Shown here: positions 1-7,706 of the stretch, piece after piece
How the letters are laid out: the number at the start of each line of letters is the position of its first letter
How positions within the stretch are numbered: the first letter of the stretch is position 1
The notes under the pieces: generated by a model
Database searches by the model: none
Seen by the model: only the letters and a program-made list of their open reading frames with translations
What the model was told of the DNA's origin: nothing
Assembly: GCF_018141445.1 (NCBI RefSeq)
Contig: NZ_CP058649.1
Coordinates: forward strand, 4,111,001 to 4,175,000
From: Vallitalea pronyensis
GTDB lineage: Bacteria; Bacillota; Clostridia; Lachnospirales; Vallitaleaceae
Direction of reading: 5' to 3'
Length of the DNA: 64,000 nucleotides
Translations under genes and position numbers: made by a program

Positions 1-3000
1 ATGGCTGTTTTACCAGCTACCATGTTTTTAAATGAACCTGACAGTTTTTCATATCGGAAGATACTATTACGTTGTGTGTATAACAGAAAATCATAGAAAT
101 CAGGCATTACGGCTTCAGCACCTTCCGATTCTAAGAAGGTCACAATCTCATTATTAGCTGTAGGGTGGAATTTCACAAGTATTTCTCCCACGATACCCAC
201 TCTAGGTTTCACCATGTTTTCATGTATTTCTAGATGATCAAAATCCCTGACTATCTCATAGATGTACTGATTTAACTTATGCTCGTTATTGGCAATGGAT
301 GCCTTTAGTCGTTTCACCCATTTTTCATAGAGTGCATTGGCTGAATTTTTGAATCGTTCATAAGGTCTTATGCGATACAATACACGCATGAGCAGATCCC
401 CCATTAATATACCGTCAGCCATCTGTCTAAGCACTTTAACGCCCAATTTAAAACCTGGATTCTTTTCCATTCCAAGCAAATTAAAAGAGATAACAGGCAC
501 TTGGGGCATGTTAATGTCTTTTAATGCTTTTCTTAACATGGCGATGTAATTAGTTGCTCGACAGCCCCCACCTGTCTGGGACATGATCACGGACACATGA
601 TTAAGGTCATATTTGCCAGACTTTAATGCTTCAATAACTTGCCCAATGGTAATAAGGGTTGGATAACAAGCATCATTATGCACCACTTTTAGGCCTTCAT
701 CGATGGCATGCACATCAACAGAGGGTAATAATTCTACATGGTATCCAGCACCTCTCAGGGCCACTTCTAAAAACTGAAAGTGGATAGGTGACAGTTGGGG
801 TACTAAGATGGTATGATGCTTCTTCATGTCTTTGGTGAATGAAACCCTTTCAAATCCATTGTGTTTCTTTTCAGGAAGGATATGGGCTAAATCTCTTTCT
901 TCTATAGCGGCTATCAATGACCTCACTCTTATACGTGCTGCTCCTAGGCTGTTAATCTCATCTATTTTTATCACGGTATGTAATTTATTATATTGACTAA
1001 GTATTTCTTGTACTTGGTCAGTTGTGACGGCATCAAGACCACAACCAAATGAATTCAGTTGAATGAGTTCTAAATTTTGTCGTTTAGCCACATAAGATGC
1101 TGCTTTATAGAGTCTTGAATGGTAAACCCATTGGTCCACAACACGTATGGGTCTTTCCAACTCCTCCAAATCACTAAAACCATCTTCACAAAGAACAGCA
1201 AAACCATAACTGTTAATCATCTCATCCATGCCATGGTTAATTTCTTTATCCAGGTGATAGGGTCTTCCTGCAAGGACAATACCTTTTTTATTGTTTTTTT
1301 CCATGTAATCCAGTACTTCTAGGGTTTTGTGTTTTATATCCCTTTTATAATGTTCCAATTCAGCATATGCCCTCTGCATCGCTGTTTTTATGTCCGATTT
1401 TGAAATATTCTCCACAGTGAGCTCTTCAACTAATCTTTTGAACATGCGCTTTTTATTATCTATGGGTAAGAATGGGTGGTAAAACGATACGTCATCTGCC
1501 TTTAAACCTTCAATGTTTGCCCATGTTGTTTCAGGATAAGAGATGACGATTGGACAGTTATAATGATTGTTAGCCCCTTTATCTTCTTCAATATTATAAG
1601 GTATGGATGGATAGAATATTTTTTTGATACCTTTTTCCAGCAAGTCTTCCAAATGACCATGGACCAATTTGGCGGGGTAACATACCGATTCTGAAGGAAT
1701 GGACTCCAGACCTTTCTCAAAAATGGACTTAGAAGAATTAGCGGAGATTTGTACCCTATAGCCAAGCTCTGTAAAAAATGTAAACCAGAAAGGATAATCT
1801 TCATACATATTGAGAACACGTGGTATACCGATGACACCTCTTTTGGCCTCTGATTGTTTTAAGGGTTGATAACCAAATAATCTTTTGTATTTGTAACGAT
1901 ACATGTTAGGTGCTTTATTGACTTTTTTCTCTGCTCCTGCCCCTCTTTCACATCTGTTTCCAGAATAAAAGCTTCTTCCATTAGAAAAAGTAGATATGGT
2001 CATTAAGCAGTTATTACCACATAGCTTACATCTTTGCAGTTTATTTTTAACCGTAAACCCAGACAGTGTATCCAAATTAATCATACTGGATTGCTCACCT
2101 TTGTCTTTATGATATGCAAGGATAGCAGCTCCAAATGCCCCCATAAGACCTGCAATATCTGGACGTACAACCTCTCTTCCTATAATCCGTTCAAGACCTC
2201 TCAGCACAGCTTCATTATAGAATGTGCCTCCTTGAACCACCATTTTCTTCCCTAATTCTTCAGGTGATTTCATTCTGATTACTTTATATAAAGCATTTTT
2301 AATGACGGATAAGGATATACCTGCTGATATGTCACCAACTGTGGCTCCTTCTTTTTGTGCCTGCTTGACTTTTGAGTTCATAAAAACCGTACAACGGGTG
2401 CCAAGGTCAACAGGATGTTTAGCCATGATACCTATCTTTGCAAATGCCTCAATGTCCATGTTTAATGACTGAGCAAAGGTTTCAATAAATGACCCACAAC
2501 CAGAAGAACAAGCCTCATTAAGCATGATGGATTCAATGATACCGTCTTTTATCTTCAAACTCTTCATATCTTGGCCGCCAATGTCAAGAACAAAGTCTAC
2601 ACCAGGTAAAAAATGTTCTGCCGCATGATAATGCGCTACGGTTTCAATTTCCCCATAATCAATTTGTAACGCTTCTTTTACCAGATGTTCTCCATAACCC
2701 GTAACGGTAGACCCTGCAATATAAGTCTCAGAATTCATTTGCTGATGCATAATTTTTAAAGCTTCTATTGTCGATTGAAGAGGTTTTCCTTGATTACTTC
2801 CATAGTGGGTAAAGAGCACACGTTTCTGGTCGTCAATTAAAACCACTTTGGTGGTGGTTGATCCTGCATCAATACCTAAAAATGCCTTACCTCTGTAGGA
2901 TGCTATGTTTGCTCTACCGACTTTATTTTTTTCGTGTCGGGCTTTAAATACGACATAATCCTGTTCCGATTGAAATAATGGGTCTAATTCATCTGCCTTG

Positions 3001-3842
3001 TTATTGCCAATATCATAGATGTTGGCAATGTTGCCATACAAATCACTATAAGATTTTATGGTTTCTTTTCTAGATAATAAGGCCGATCCCATGGCTACAA
3101 AAAACTGGGAGTTATCTGGAAATACCACTTGATGGTCTGGAAGCTTTAGGGTTTCAATAAATCTTTTCCTAAGCTCCGACATGAAGTATAGAGGACCTCC
3201 TAAAAAGGCAACTTTACCCTTAATGGGTCTACCTTGTGCAAGGCCTCCTATTGTCTGATTGACCACTGCTTGCAAGACAGATACAGCAATATCCTCTTTT
3301 GATGCACCTTCATTCAGCAGCGGCTGGATATCTGATTTTGCAAACACACCACATCTAGACGCTATGGGATAGATAGTTTTATAGTTTTTGGCGAGTTCAT
3401 TCAACCCATCTGCATCCGTCTGCAATAATGAAGCCATTTGATCAATAAACGCTCCTGTACCACCAGCACAGGTACCATTCATTCGCTGTTCAATCACATC
3501 TCCAAAATATGTAATCTTTGCATCTTCTCCACCAAGCTCTATGGCTACATCAACTTCTGGTACCATTTCTTCAATAGAACTGGTGCAGGCTACCACTTCT
3601 TGAATAAAAGTGGCTTCCAGTTTCTTCGATATATTCATGCCTGCTGAACCCGTTACAAACACAGTGCCTGCCTTTTTAATTAAGAGGTCTTTAGCATTAC
3701 CAAACATGGTTGAAAGGGTATTCTTAATATCTGAAAAATGTCGATTATATTCTTTGTGTATTATTTGCTTTTGATCGTCTAAGACAATGAGTTTTACTGT
3801 CGTAGAGCCTACATCAATTCCTATACTTAACGGTTTGTTCAT
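1..3842 (-). CDS. Acyl-CoA dehydratase activase-related protein, duplicated ATPase halves, C-terminus cut by window edge
   Basis: Open from an ATG at 3842 to the left edge with no stop, so about 1,280 residues are visible; relatives with this layout are roughly 1,400 long. GGAGG lies 7-8 bases before the ATG. Two ASKHA-type ATPase halves are visible: the first opens with [10 protein letters not shown] and has GGEDAK and CAGGTGAF; the second, near residue 320, has [16 protein letters not shown] and SGCGSF. Both keep the Cys pair (CAGGTG/RCGVF and CSSGCG/RCTVF) that in 2-hydroxyglutaryl-CoA dehydratase activators holds a bridging [4Fe-4S] cluster. A CKLCGNNC cluster follows, then a DUF2229/HgdD-like part. 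Known activators use ATP to drive electron transfer to a dehydratase; the substrate here is unknown and no dehydratase gene is in the window. The divergent TetR gene probably controls it. Confidence 0.88.
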   Translation of the reverse strand, partial: MNKPLSIGIDVGSTTVKLIVLDDQKQIIHKEYNRHFSDIKNTLSTMFGNAKDLLIKKAGTVFVTGSAGMNISKKLEATFIQEVVACTSSIEEMVPEVDVAIELGGEDAKITYFGDVIEQRMNGTCAGGTGAFIDQMASLLQTDADGLNELAKNYKTIYPIASRCGVFAKSDIQPLLNEGASKEDIAVSVLQAVVNQTIGGLAQGRPIKGKVAFLGGPLYFMSELRKRFIETLKLPDHQVVFPDNSQFFVAMGSALLSRKETIKSYSDLYGNIANIYDIGNNKADELDPLFQSEQDYVVFKARHEKNKVGRANIASYRGKAFLGIDAGSTTTKVVLIDDQKRVLFTHYGSNQGKPLQSTIEALKIMHQQMNSETYIAGSTVTGYGEHLVKEALQIDYGEIETVAHYHAAEHFLPGVDFVLDIGGQDMKSLKIKDGIIESIMLNEACSSGCGSFIETFAQSLNMDIEAFAKIGIMAKHPVDLGTRCTVFMNSKVKQAQKEGATVGDISAGISLSVIKNALYKVIRMKSPEELGKKMVVQGGTFYNEAVLRGLERIIGREVVRPDIAGLMGAFGAAILAYHKDKGEQSSMINLDTLSGFTVKNKLQRCKLCGNNCLMTISTFSNGRSFYSGNRCERGAGAEKKVNKAPNMYRYKYKRLFGYQPLKQSEAKRGVIGIPRVLNMYEDYPFWFTFFTELGYRVQISANSSKSIFEKGLESIPSESVCYPAKLVHGHLEDLLEKGIKKIFYPSIPYNIEEDKGANNHYNCPIVISYPETTWANIEGLKADDVSFYHPFLPIDNKKRMFKRLVEELTVENISKSDIKTAMQRAYAELEHYKRDIKHKTLEVLDYMEKNNKKGIVLAGRPYHLDKEINHGMDEMINSYGFAVLCEDGFSDLEELERPIRVVDQWVYHSRLYKAASYVAKRQNLELIQLNSFGCGLDAVTTDQVQEILSQYNKLHTVIKIDEINSLGAARIRVRSLIAAIEERDLAHILPEKKHNGFERVSFTKDMKKHHTILVPQLSPIHFQFLEVALRGAGYHVELLPSVDVHAIDEGLKVVHNDACYPTLITIGQVIEALKSGKYDLNHVSVIMSQTGGGCRATNYIAMLRKALKDINMPQVPVISFNLLGMEKNPGFKLGVKVLRQMADGILMGDLLMRVLYRIRPYERFKNSANALYEKWVKRLKASIANNEHKLNQYIYEIVRDFDHLEIHENMVKPRVGIVGEILVKFHPTANNEIVTFLESEGAEAVMPDFYDFLLYTQRNSIFRYEKLSGSFKNMVAGKTA

Positions 3843-3869
3843 TATGTCGCCTCCGTCCTTGTTCATCGC

Positions 3870-3883
3870 TAGAACACGTTCTA
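3870..3883. promoter_or_regulatory. Operator copy 1 (downstream of activase promoter)
   Basis: TAGAACACGTTCTA, a near-perfect palindrome. The same AGAAC(AC/GT)GTTCT core recurs at 3926-3937. Its position at the activase start site suggests repression by the adjacent TetR-family protein. Confidence 0.65.
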
Positions 3884-3888
3884 ATGAA

Positions 3889-3917
3889 ATGTTATCACCA
3901 TATACACAATATGTCAA
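3889..3917 (-). promoter_or_regulatory. Promoter of the activase-related gene
   Basis: Read leftwards: TTGACA (3917-3912), 17-base spacer, TAACAT (3894-3889). The -35 hexamer lies in the left arm of the 46-base palindrome, and a second operator copy (3870-3883) covers the expected transcription start. Confidence 0.75.
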
Positions 3918-3954
3918 GAAAGATTAGAACGTGTTCTAACCTTTCTTGACATAT
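3909..3954. promoter_or_regulatory. 46-base palindromic operator joining two divergent promoters
   Basis: Centre TTAGAACGTGTTCTAA (3924-3939), flanked by arms ATATGTCAAGAAAG (3909-3922) and CTTTCTTGACATAT (3941-3954); only the pair 3923/3940 fails to match. Each arm carries the TTGACA -35 element of one of the two divergent promoters, so one bound regulator could shut both. Cognate protein inferred from position: the TetR regulator at 3981. Confidence 0.75.
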
Positions 3955-3974
3955 CATCTTTTTCCACTTAAAAT
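3946..3974 (+). promoter_or_regulatory. Promoter of the tetR-family gene
   Basis: TTGACA at 3946-3951, 17-base spacer, TAAAAT at 3969-3974. The ATG follows at 3981, so the transcript would start at or within a base or two of the start codon; no Shine-Dalgarno sequence is present. A leaderless mRNA is the simplest reading. Confidence 0.65.
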
Positions 3975-3980
3975 GAAATT

Positions 3981-4628
3981 ATGAAAAAACAAACGAATAC
4001 TAAAAATACGAAAAACTTGATATTGGAAACAGCAAGAGAACTCTTCATTACTCAGGGGTATGAAAAAACAACCATACGCCAAATTATTACATTGGCAGAT
4101 GTGACCACTGGGAGCTTATATCACTTTTATAAAAATAAAGAAGAAATTCTGCTAAATATTGTTGATGAACATTTTAATGTCATTATGCTTCAGTCAAGTG
4201 TACTATCGAATAGATATAATGAGCCCCTTTTAGGATTTTCATTAAGTGCATCCATTATCTTCAATCTCATTGACCAACATGAAACCTTGGGGGAATTATT
4301 CCTTGCTGCATATAATTCTTGTATTATTTCAGAACACATTGTCCAAGTTGCAAGTACAATGACAAAAGACTGGTTTAGCGCATATAACCCAACTTTTTCT
4401 ACTATAGAGTACTATCACCGAGCTATCCTTATTAGGGGTATGTACCAAAGCCTTATATGGAATTATTTATGCAAGAAGAATATTGCTCTGCCAGATACTG
4501 TTCATTTACTGATTAGAACAATCAACCAGATTTTTAATGTCCCCAGTGATAAAATTGAAGACATTCTATCACTGAGTCAACAAATTATGAAGGACAATGA
4601 TATGTCCATTCTCGGATATGATATTTAG
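3981..4628 (+). CDS. TetR/AcrR-family transcriptional regulator
   Basis: 215 residues, usual TetR length. The N-terminal helix-turn-helix domain spans about residues 10-58 (ILETARELFITQGYEKTTIR, then ADVTTGSLYHFYKNKEEIL), the characteristic DNA-binding segment. The remaining two thirds is the family's variable ligand-binding and dimerisation region, with no recognised ligand signature. It is divergent from the activase-related gene and shares a 46-base palindrome with it, so it most likely represses both that gene and itself. No ribosome-binding site precedes the ATG; translation may be leaderless. It converges on the MATE gene with only 18 bases between stops and no terminator in the gap. 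Confidence 0.9.
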   Translation: MKKQTNTKNTKNLILETARELFITQGYEKTTIRQIITLADVTTGSLYHFYKNKEEILLNIVDEHFNVIMLQSSVLSNRYNEPLLGFSLSASIIFNLIDQHETLGELFLAAYNSCIISEHIVQVASTMTKDWFSAYNPTFSTIEYYHRAILIRGMYQSLIWNYLCKKNIALPDTVHLLIRTINQIFNVPSDKIEDILSLSQQIMKDNDMSILGYDI

Positions 4629-4646
4629 TTTCTAAACAGCCAAGCT

Positions 4647-6044
4647 CTATTTTTCAATGGACTCAGGCTGTTCTTCTTTTTTATGGACAACGGCCATTTC
4701 CATCCACTTACCCTTTTTATAGAAATAATACATAAAGAAGAAACTCACTACAAAGGATAATCCCATGCCTAACCAAACACCTTTTATGCCTAAACCTGTA
4801 TAGGACAGACCATAAGCCATAGGGATTCTGAACACCCAGAGGCATATTAAACTTAACCACATGGATACAGAGGCTGCTCCTGCTCCTTGGAATACATTGG
4901 ACATAACAATTCTACAGCCAACAAATGCAAAGAATAACGTAACCCCATACACATAATAACGTCCCAGTTCAATAACAGCTTCATCATCTGAGAATATGGA
5001 GAAAAATACCGATGGGAATATGGAAAAGATGATTCCCAATACTAACAGAATGATAAAAACAGCTTTCATGGCATACTTGCCACTTTCATAAGCGCGATCC
5101 TTTTGACCCGCTCCCAGGTTCTGCCCTACGATAGAACTAGCTGCTTGTGAAAGTCCCATTGCAGGCATGAATAGTAAGGATTCAAGCCTTGCACCAATAC
5201 CATGTACAGCACCAGCAACAGCACCAAACATATTCACACGCCCCATAATAACGGTACCACCTAAGCTTATGACAGCCTGTGAAATACTAGAAGGTACACC
5301 TATTTTAAACAGTTGTTTAGTAATACCAAAATCTACTTTAAAATTCCGCAAATTCATTCTTAAGAATGTTTTACCACGAAGTACGACATAAAAAATATAA
5401 ATGGAAGCAAAAAACCTGGAGAAAACAGTAGCATAGGCAGCACCAGATATACCAAGCTCAGGGAATATCCACCAGCCAAAGATTAAAAAGGGATCAAGTA
5501 CCATGTTCATAATACCTGATACAATGCCTGCAATCATGGGTGTTCTTGTGTCACCAACACCTCGCAATATGCCACTCATAATAAAAAAGATAAACATAAA
5601 TAGCATACCAACCATGATGATGATAAAGTAATCTTTAGCAATAGGAATAATTTCTGGTGGTGTTTTCAACAGATTGAATAATTCTTCATAAAATATTATA
5701 CCCGCCCCAACAAATAAGAGTGCAACAACACCAATAACAATTAAGGAAGTATACGTGACTTCATCCACTTTTTTGTACTCTTTTGCTCCATAGTATTGGG
5801 CTGCTAATGTAGCTGACCCAATGCCCAATCCAGCAGCTAAGGATACTAATACAAACACAACGGAAAAAGTAACTGTTACTGCTGCTATGGCATCCGTGCT
5901 GTTTTCCAATTTTCCTACCCAATATGTATCTGCCATGTTATAAACAACTTGTATTAAGTTGGCTATCATTAAAGGCCATGCTAAGACCCATAGATTTTTT
6001 TTAATATTGCCTTTCGTGGCATCAATGTTCATGCTTTTCTTCAT
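4647..6044 (-). CDS. MATE-family multidrug/toxic-compound exporter
   Basis: 465 residues, about 12 hydrophobic segments, in two homologous halves typical of MATE antiporters. It opens with NIKKNLWVLAWPLMIANLIQ and has VYNMADTYWVGKL, the conserved first-helix pattern of the family. Such proteins export cationic drugs or metabolites across the cytoplasmic membrane using a Na+ or H+ gradient. The C-terminus is a short charged tail (KKEEQPESIEK). AAAGGA precedes the ATG. It has its own promoter at 6139-6167 with a leader of roughly 90 bases, so it is monocistronic. Substrate cannot be predicted. Confidence 0.93.
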   Translation of the reverse strand: MKKSMNIDATKGNIKKNLWVLAWPLMIANLIQVVYNMADTYWVGKLENSTDAIAAVTVTFSVVFVLVSLAAGLGIGSATLAAQYYGAKEYKKVDEVTYTSLIVIGVVALLFVGAGIIFYEELFNLLKTPPEIIPIAKDYFIIIMVGMLFMFIFFIMSGILRGVGDTRTPMIAGIVSGIMNMVLDPFLIFGWWIFPELGISGAAYATVFSRFFASIYIFYVVLRGKTFLRMNLRNFKVDFGITKQLFKIGVPSSISQAVISLGGTVIMGRVNMFGAVAGAVHGIGARLESLLFMPAMGLSQAASSIVGQNLGAGQKDRAYESGKYAMKAVFIILLVLGIIFSIFPSVFFSIFSDDEAVIELGRYYVYGVTLFFAFVGCRIVMSNVFQGAGAASVSMWLSLICLWVFRIPMAYGLSYTGLGIKGVWLGMGLSFVVSFFFMYYFYKKGKWMEMAVVHKKEEQPESIEK

Positions 6045-6138
6045 AAGTAATCCTTTCTGTGTGAATCAAAACTCTATTTTCCTTAAACAATAGGGTATAT
6101 ACAGAGCTTTCTCAAGTTTCAGTGGCGCTATTCTATTA

Positions 6139-6167
6139 ATAGTAATATAAATGACTCAATGGGTCAA
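6139..6167 (-). promoter_or_regulatory. Promoter of the MATE gene
   Basis: Leftward TTGACC (6167-6162), 17-base spacer, TACTAT (6144-6139). The leader between here and 6044 shows no riboswitch I recognise. The rest of the gap, 6168-6391, is AT-rich with no gene-like ORF and no convincing terminator for the gene ending at 6392. Confidence 0.6.
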
Positions 6168-6391
6168 GACTGATATCCAAGAATATTGAAAAAGTAATCT
6201 GCCCACTATCATTACATTAAATTAAAAATAATTATACATAAAAAAAGGTATTAAAGAAAGAGATATTAAAAGAAAATGATAGGCTGATATACTATGATTG
6301 GTTATAGACCATTACATATTAAGACATAGAAAAAAGATGGGTATAGACTTTTAAATTAAAACTTATGAGAGGGTGCAAATATTATTCATGA

Positions 6392-7177
6392 TTAAAAAAC
6401 CTTAAGAACACTATAATCTGAAGGATTCTTTTCATAAGAAATTTGAATACCTTCGGTTATATATGCCGAATCAGTGGTCGTGTCTACAACTATCCATTCA
6501 CCATCTATAAGAACTTCATTCCAAGCATGATAGACAGAAGTAAAGTTACTATCGCCATGAACAAGCTTTGTAGGAATATCAATACTTCTTAGCATAGCAG
6601 CCATTAAAGAAGCATAATCGTAACATATTCCTTTACCTTCAATCAACGTTTCATTGGGTGATGGTAAATATCTGCTACTTATGTTAATAGCTTTTTCATG
6701 GTCATAGTGAACGTTATGAATAACGTATTCATAGATTACTTCGAGTTTCTCTCTGTCAGTCTTGGCATTTTTAGTCAGTTCTTGAGCCAGAATAGCTGCA
6801 CTTGAGTTGCTTGTCCATTCTACATTCTGAACATTTGCTAAGAATACTGCATGATTACTTGAATTCATATGTACCTTGTCAGATGTTAATAGTTTGTACT
6901 TATTACCATCTGTTCTTTGATATAATCCTATCGTATACTCACCATTGCCCATTTGTAATGGCAGCTCCTCATTAGATGAATAAAGGTTATAGATATATTT
7001 CTGAGAACCTTTTTTCACGACAACTTTCAAATCTGAATAATTAGTAGCATCATATTGGATACTTACTGTGCCGTTATCAGTATTGACCTTTATAATTTCA
7101 GTTGCAGCATATACAGATATTCCAGTAAATACTACACACATCAATGCAACTATAAAAGTTAATACTATTTTCTTCAG
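6392..7177 (-). CDS. Secreted transglutaminase-like (cysteine protease fold) protein
   Basis: Signal peptide, then a small beta-rich region, then a transglutaminase-like core. Counting from the proposed CTG at 7177 (261 residues), the triad is Cys185 in GKGICYDYASL, His217 in VYHAWNEV and Asp232 in WIVVDTTTD. Secreted members of this fold act as peptidases or transferases; the substrate is not known. Start choice: the longer in-frame GTG at 7198 lies inside the c-di-GMP aptamer, has no Shine-Dalgarno sequence and adds MPKGEFQ before the signal peptide. The CTG is 8 bases after GGGAG and gives a clean signal peptide (KKIVLTFIVALM...VYA). CTG starts are rare, so GTG remains possible. Three tandem c-di-GMP-I aptamers precede it. 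The giant SLH protein is the next gene upstream on the same strand, separated by a strong terminator. Confidence 0.85.
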   Translation of the reverse strand: MKKIVLTFIVALMCVVFTGISVYAATEIIKVNTDNGTVSIQYDATNYSDLKVVVKKGSQKYIYNLYSSNEELPLQMGNGEYTIGLYQRTDGNKYKLLTSDKVHMNSSNHAVFLANVQNVEWTSNSSAAILAQELTKNAKTDREKLEVIYEYVIHNVHYDHEKAINISSRYLPSPNETLIEGKGICYDYASLMAAMLRSIDIPTKLVHGDSNFTSVYHAWNEVLIDGEWIVVDTTTDSAYITEGIQISYEKNPSDYSVLKVF

Positions 7178-7183
7178 TTGAAA

Positions 7184-7273
7184 CTCTCCCTTCGGCACCT
7201 GGCTATCTTCATTTGAAGACCCTATAGTTTTGCGTCCCTACCTCACGATAGGTTTGCCATATTCGTGGGAAAG
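7184..7273 (-). promoter_or_regulatory. c-di-GMP-I riboswitch aptamer C (third transcribed, controls RBS)
   Basis: Leftward strand shows GGCAAACC, a GTGA tetraloop hairpin, GGGACGCAAA, a short P3 (TCTTC-AAAT-GAAGA) and AGCCAGGTGCC, the conserved order of GEMM-I RNAs. P3 is short and lacks the usual tetraloop-receptor CCTAAG. P1 is CTTTCCC (7273-7267) paired with GGGAGAG (7190-7184), all seven pairs with one U-G. That 3' strand is the Shine-Dalgarno sequence of the transglutaminase-like gene, so ligand binding should hide it and turn translation off. Confidence 0.88.
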
Positions 7274-7289
7274 AAAAGTAATAAAACTC

Positions 7290-7376
7290 TTCTTTCGGTA
7301 ACTGGCTGCCATATCATCTCTGACTTAGGCCCTGTAGTTTTGCGTCTTCAGCTTTCGCTGAATTTGCCGCTTCGAG
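7290..7376 (-). promoter_or_regulatory. c-di-GMP-I riboswitch aptamer B (second transcribed)
   Basis: Leftward strand has GCGGCAAA, a GAAA-capped stem, AGACGCAAA, GGGCCTAAG (tetraloop receptor present), and GGCAGCCAGTTACCG. It is the most canonical of the three. The linker to aptamer C forms a stem of GAAAGAAGAG with CTTTTCTTTC, which may be part of an expression platform. Confidence 0.88.
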
Positions 7377-7408
7377 AAAAGATTCGATTACTAGGTAATC
7401 AAAGTCTT

Positions 7409-7497
7409 CCTCTGGTAGCTGGCTGTCATAGCTTATAAAAAGCGTTAGACCCTATAGCTTTGTGTCACATACTTTCGTATGCTTTACGATTTACAGA
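7409..7497 (-). promoter_or_regulatory. c-di-GMP-I riboswitch aptamer A (first transcribed, degenerate)
   Basis: Same fold: GAAA-capped stem, GACACAAAGC, GGGTCTAACG and GACAGCCAGCTACC. It departs from consensus at key places: CGTAAAGC instead of GGCAAACC, and GACACAAA instead of GACGCAAA. The first change falls at the position aligned with the ligand-contacting G20 of the Vibrio Vc2 aptamer, so binding may be weak, lost or altered. Confidence 0.75.
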
Positions 7498-7544
7498 ATA
7501 ATACCGGTCAATACTGCCGACGCTTTGACTACCCTCTCATGTAC

Positions 7545-7573
7545 ATTATACCACAAATTACCAACATGGTAAA
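7545..7573 (-). promoter_or_regulatory. Promoter of the riboswitch/transglutaminase-like transcript
   Basis: Leftward TTTACC (7573-7568), 17-base spacer, TATAAT (7550-7545). The start near 7538 gives a leader of about 360 bases holding all three aptamers. Confidence 0.65.
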
Positions 7574-7656
7574 TATATCTCAGGCTTATAATCTCACAAT
7601 CTCATCCAATAGTAATCTGAGATTTTACTAAACCTATATGCCTCCCTGCTACATGT

Positions 7657-7696
7657 AAAATAAGGGTCTAGTTTATTATACTAGACACCTTATTTT
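7657..7696 (-). terminator. Terminator of the giant SLH protein gene
   Basis: AAAATAAGG-GTCTAGT / ACTAGAC-CTTATTTT stem of about 16 pairs around a 7-base loop, just after the stop at 7707. The A/T ends give a U-run in both directions. Confidence 0.85.
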
Positions 7697-7706
7697 AAGA
7701 GTAAAC

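Noticed and set aside
1119..3647. Short ORFs on both strands at 1119, 1502, 2034 and 3438
   Set aside because: All lie inside the continuous activase-related reading frame, which shows strong family motifs.
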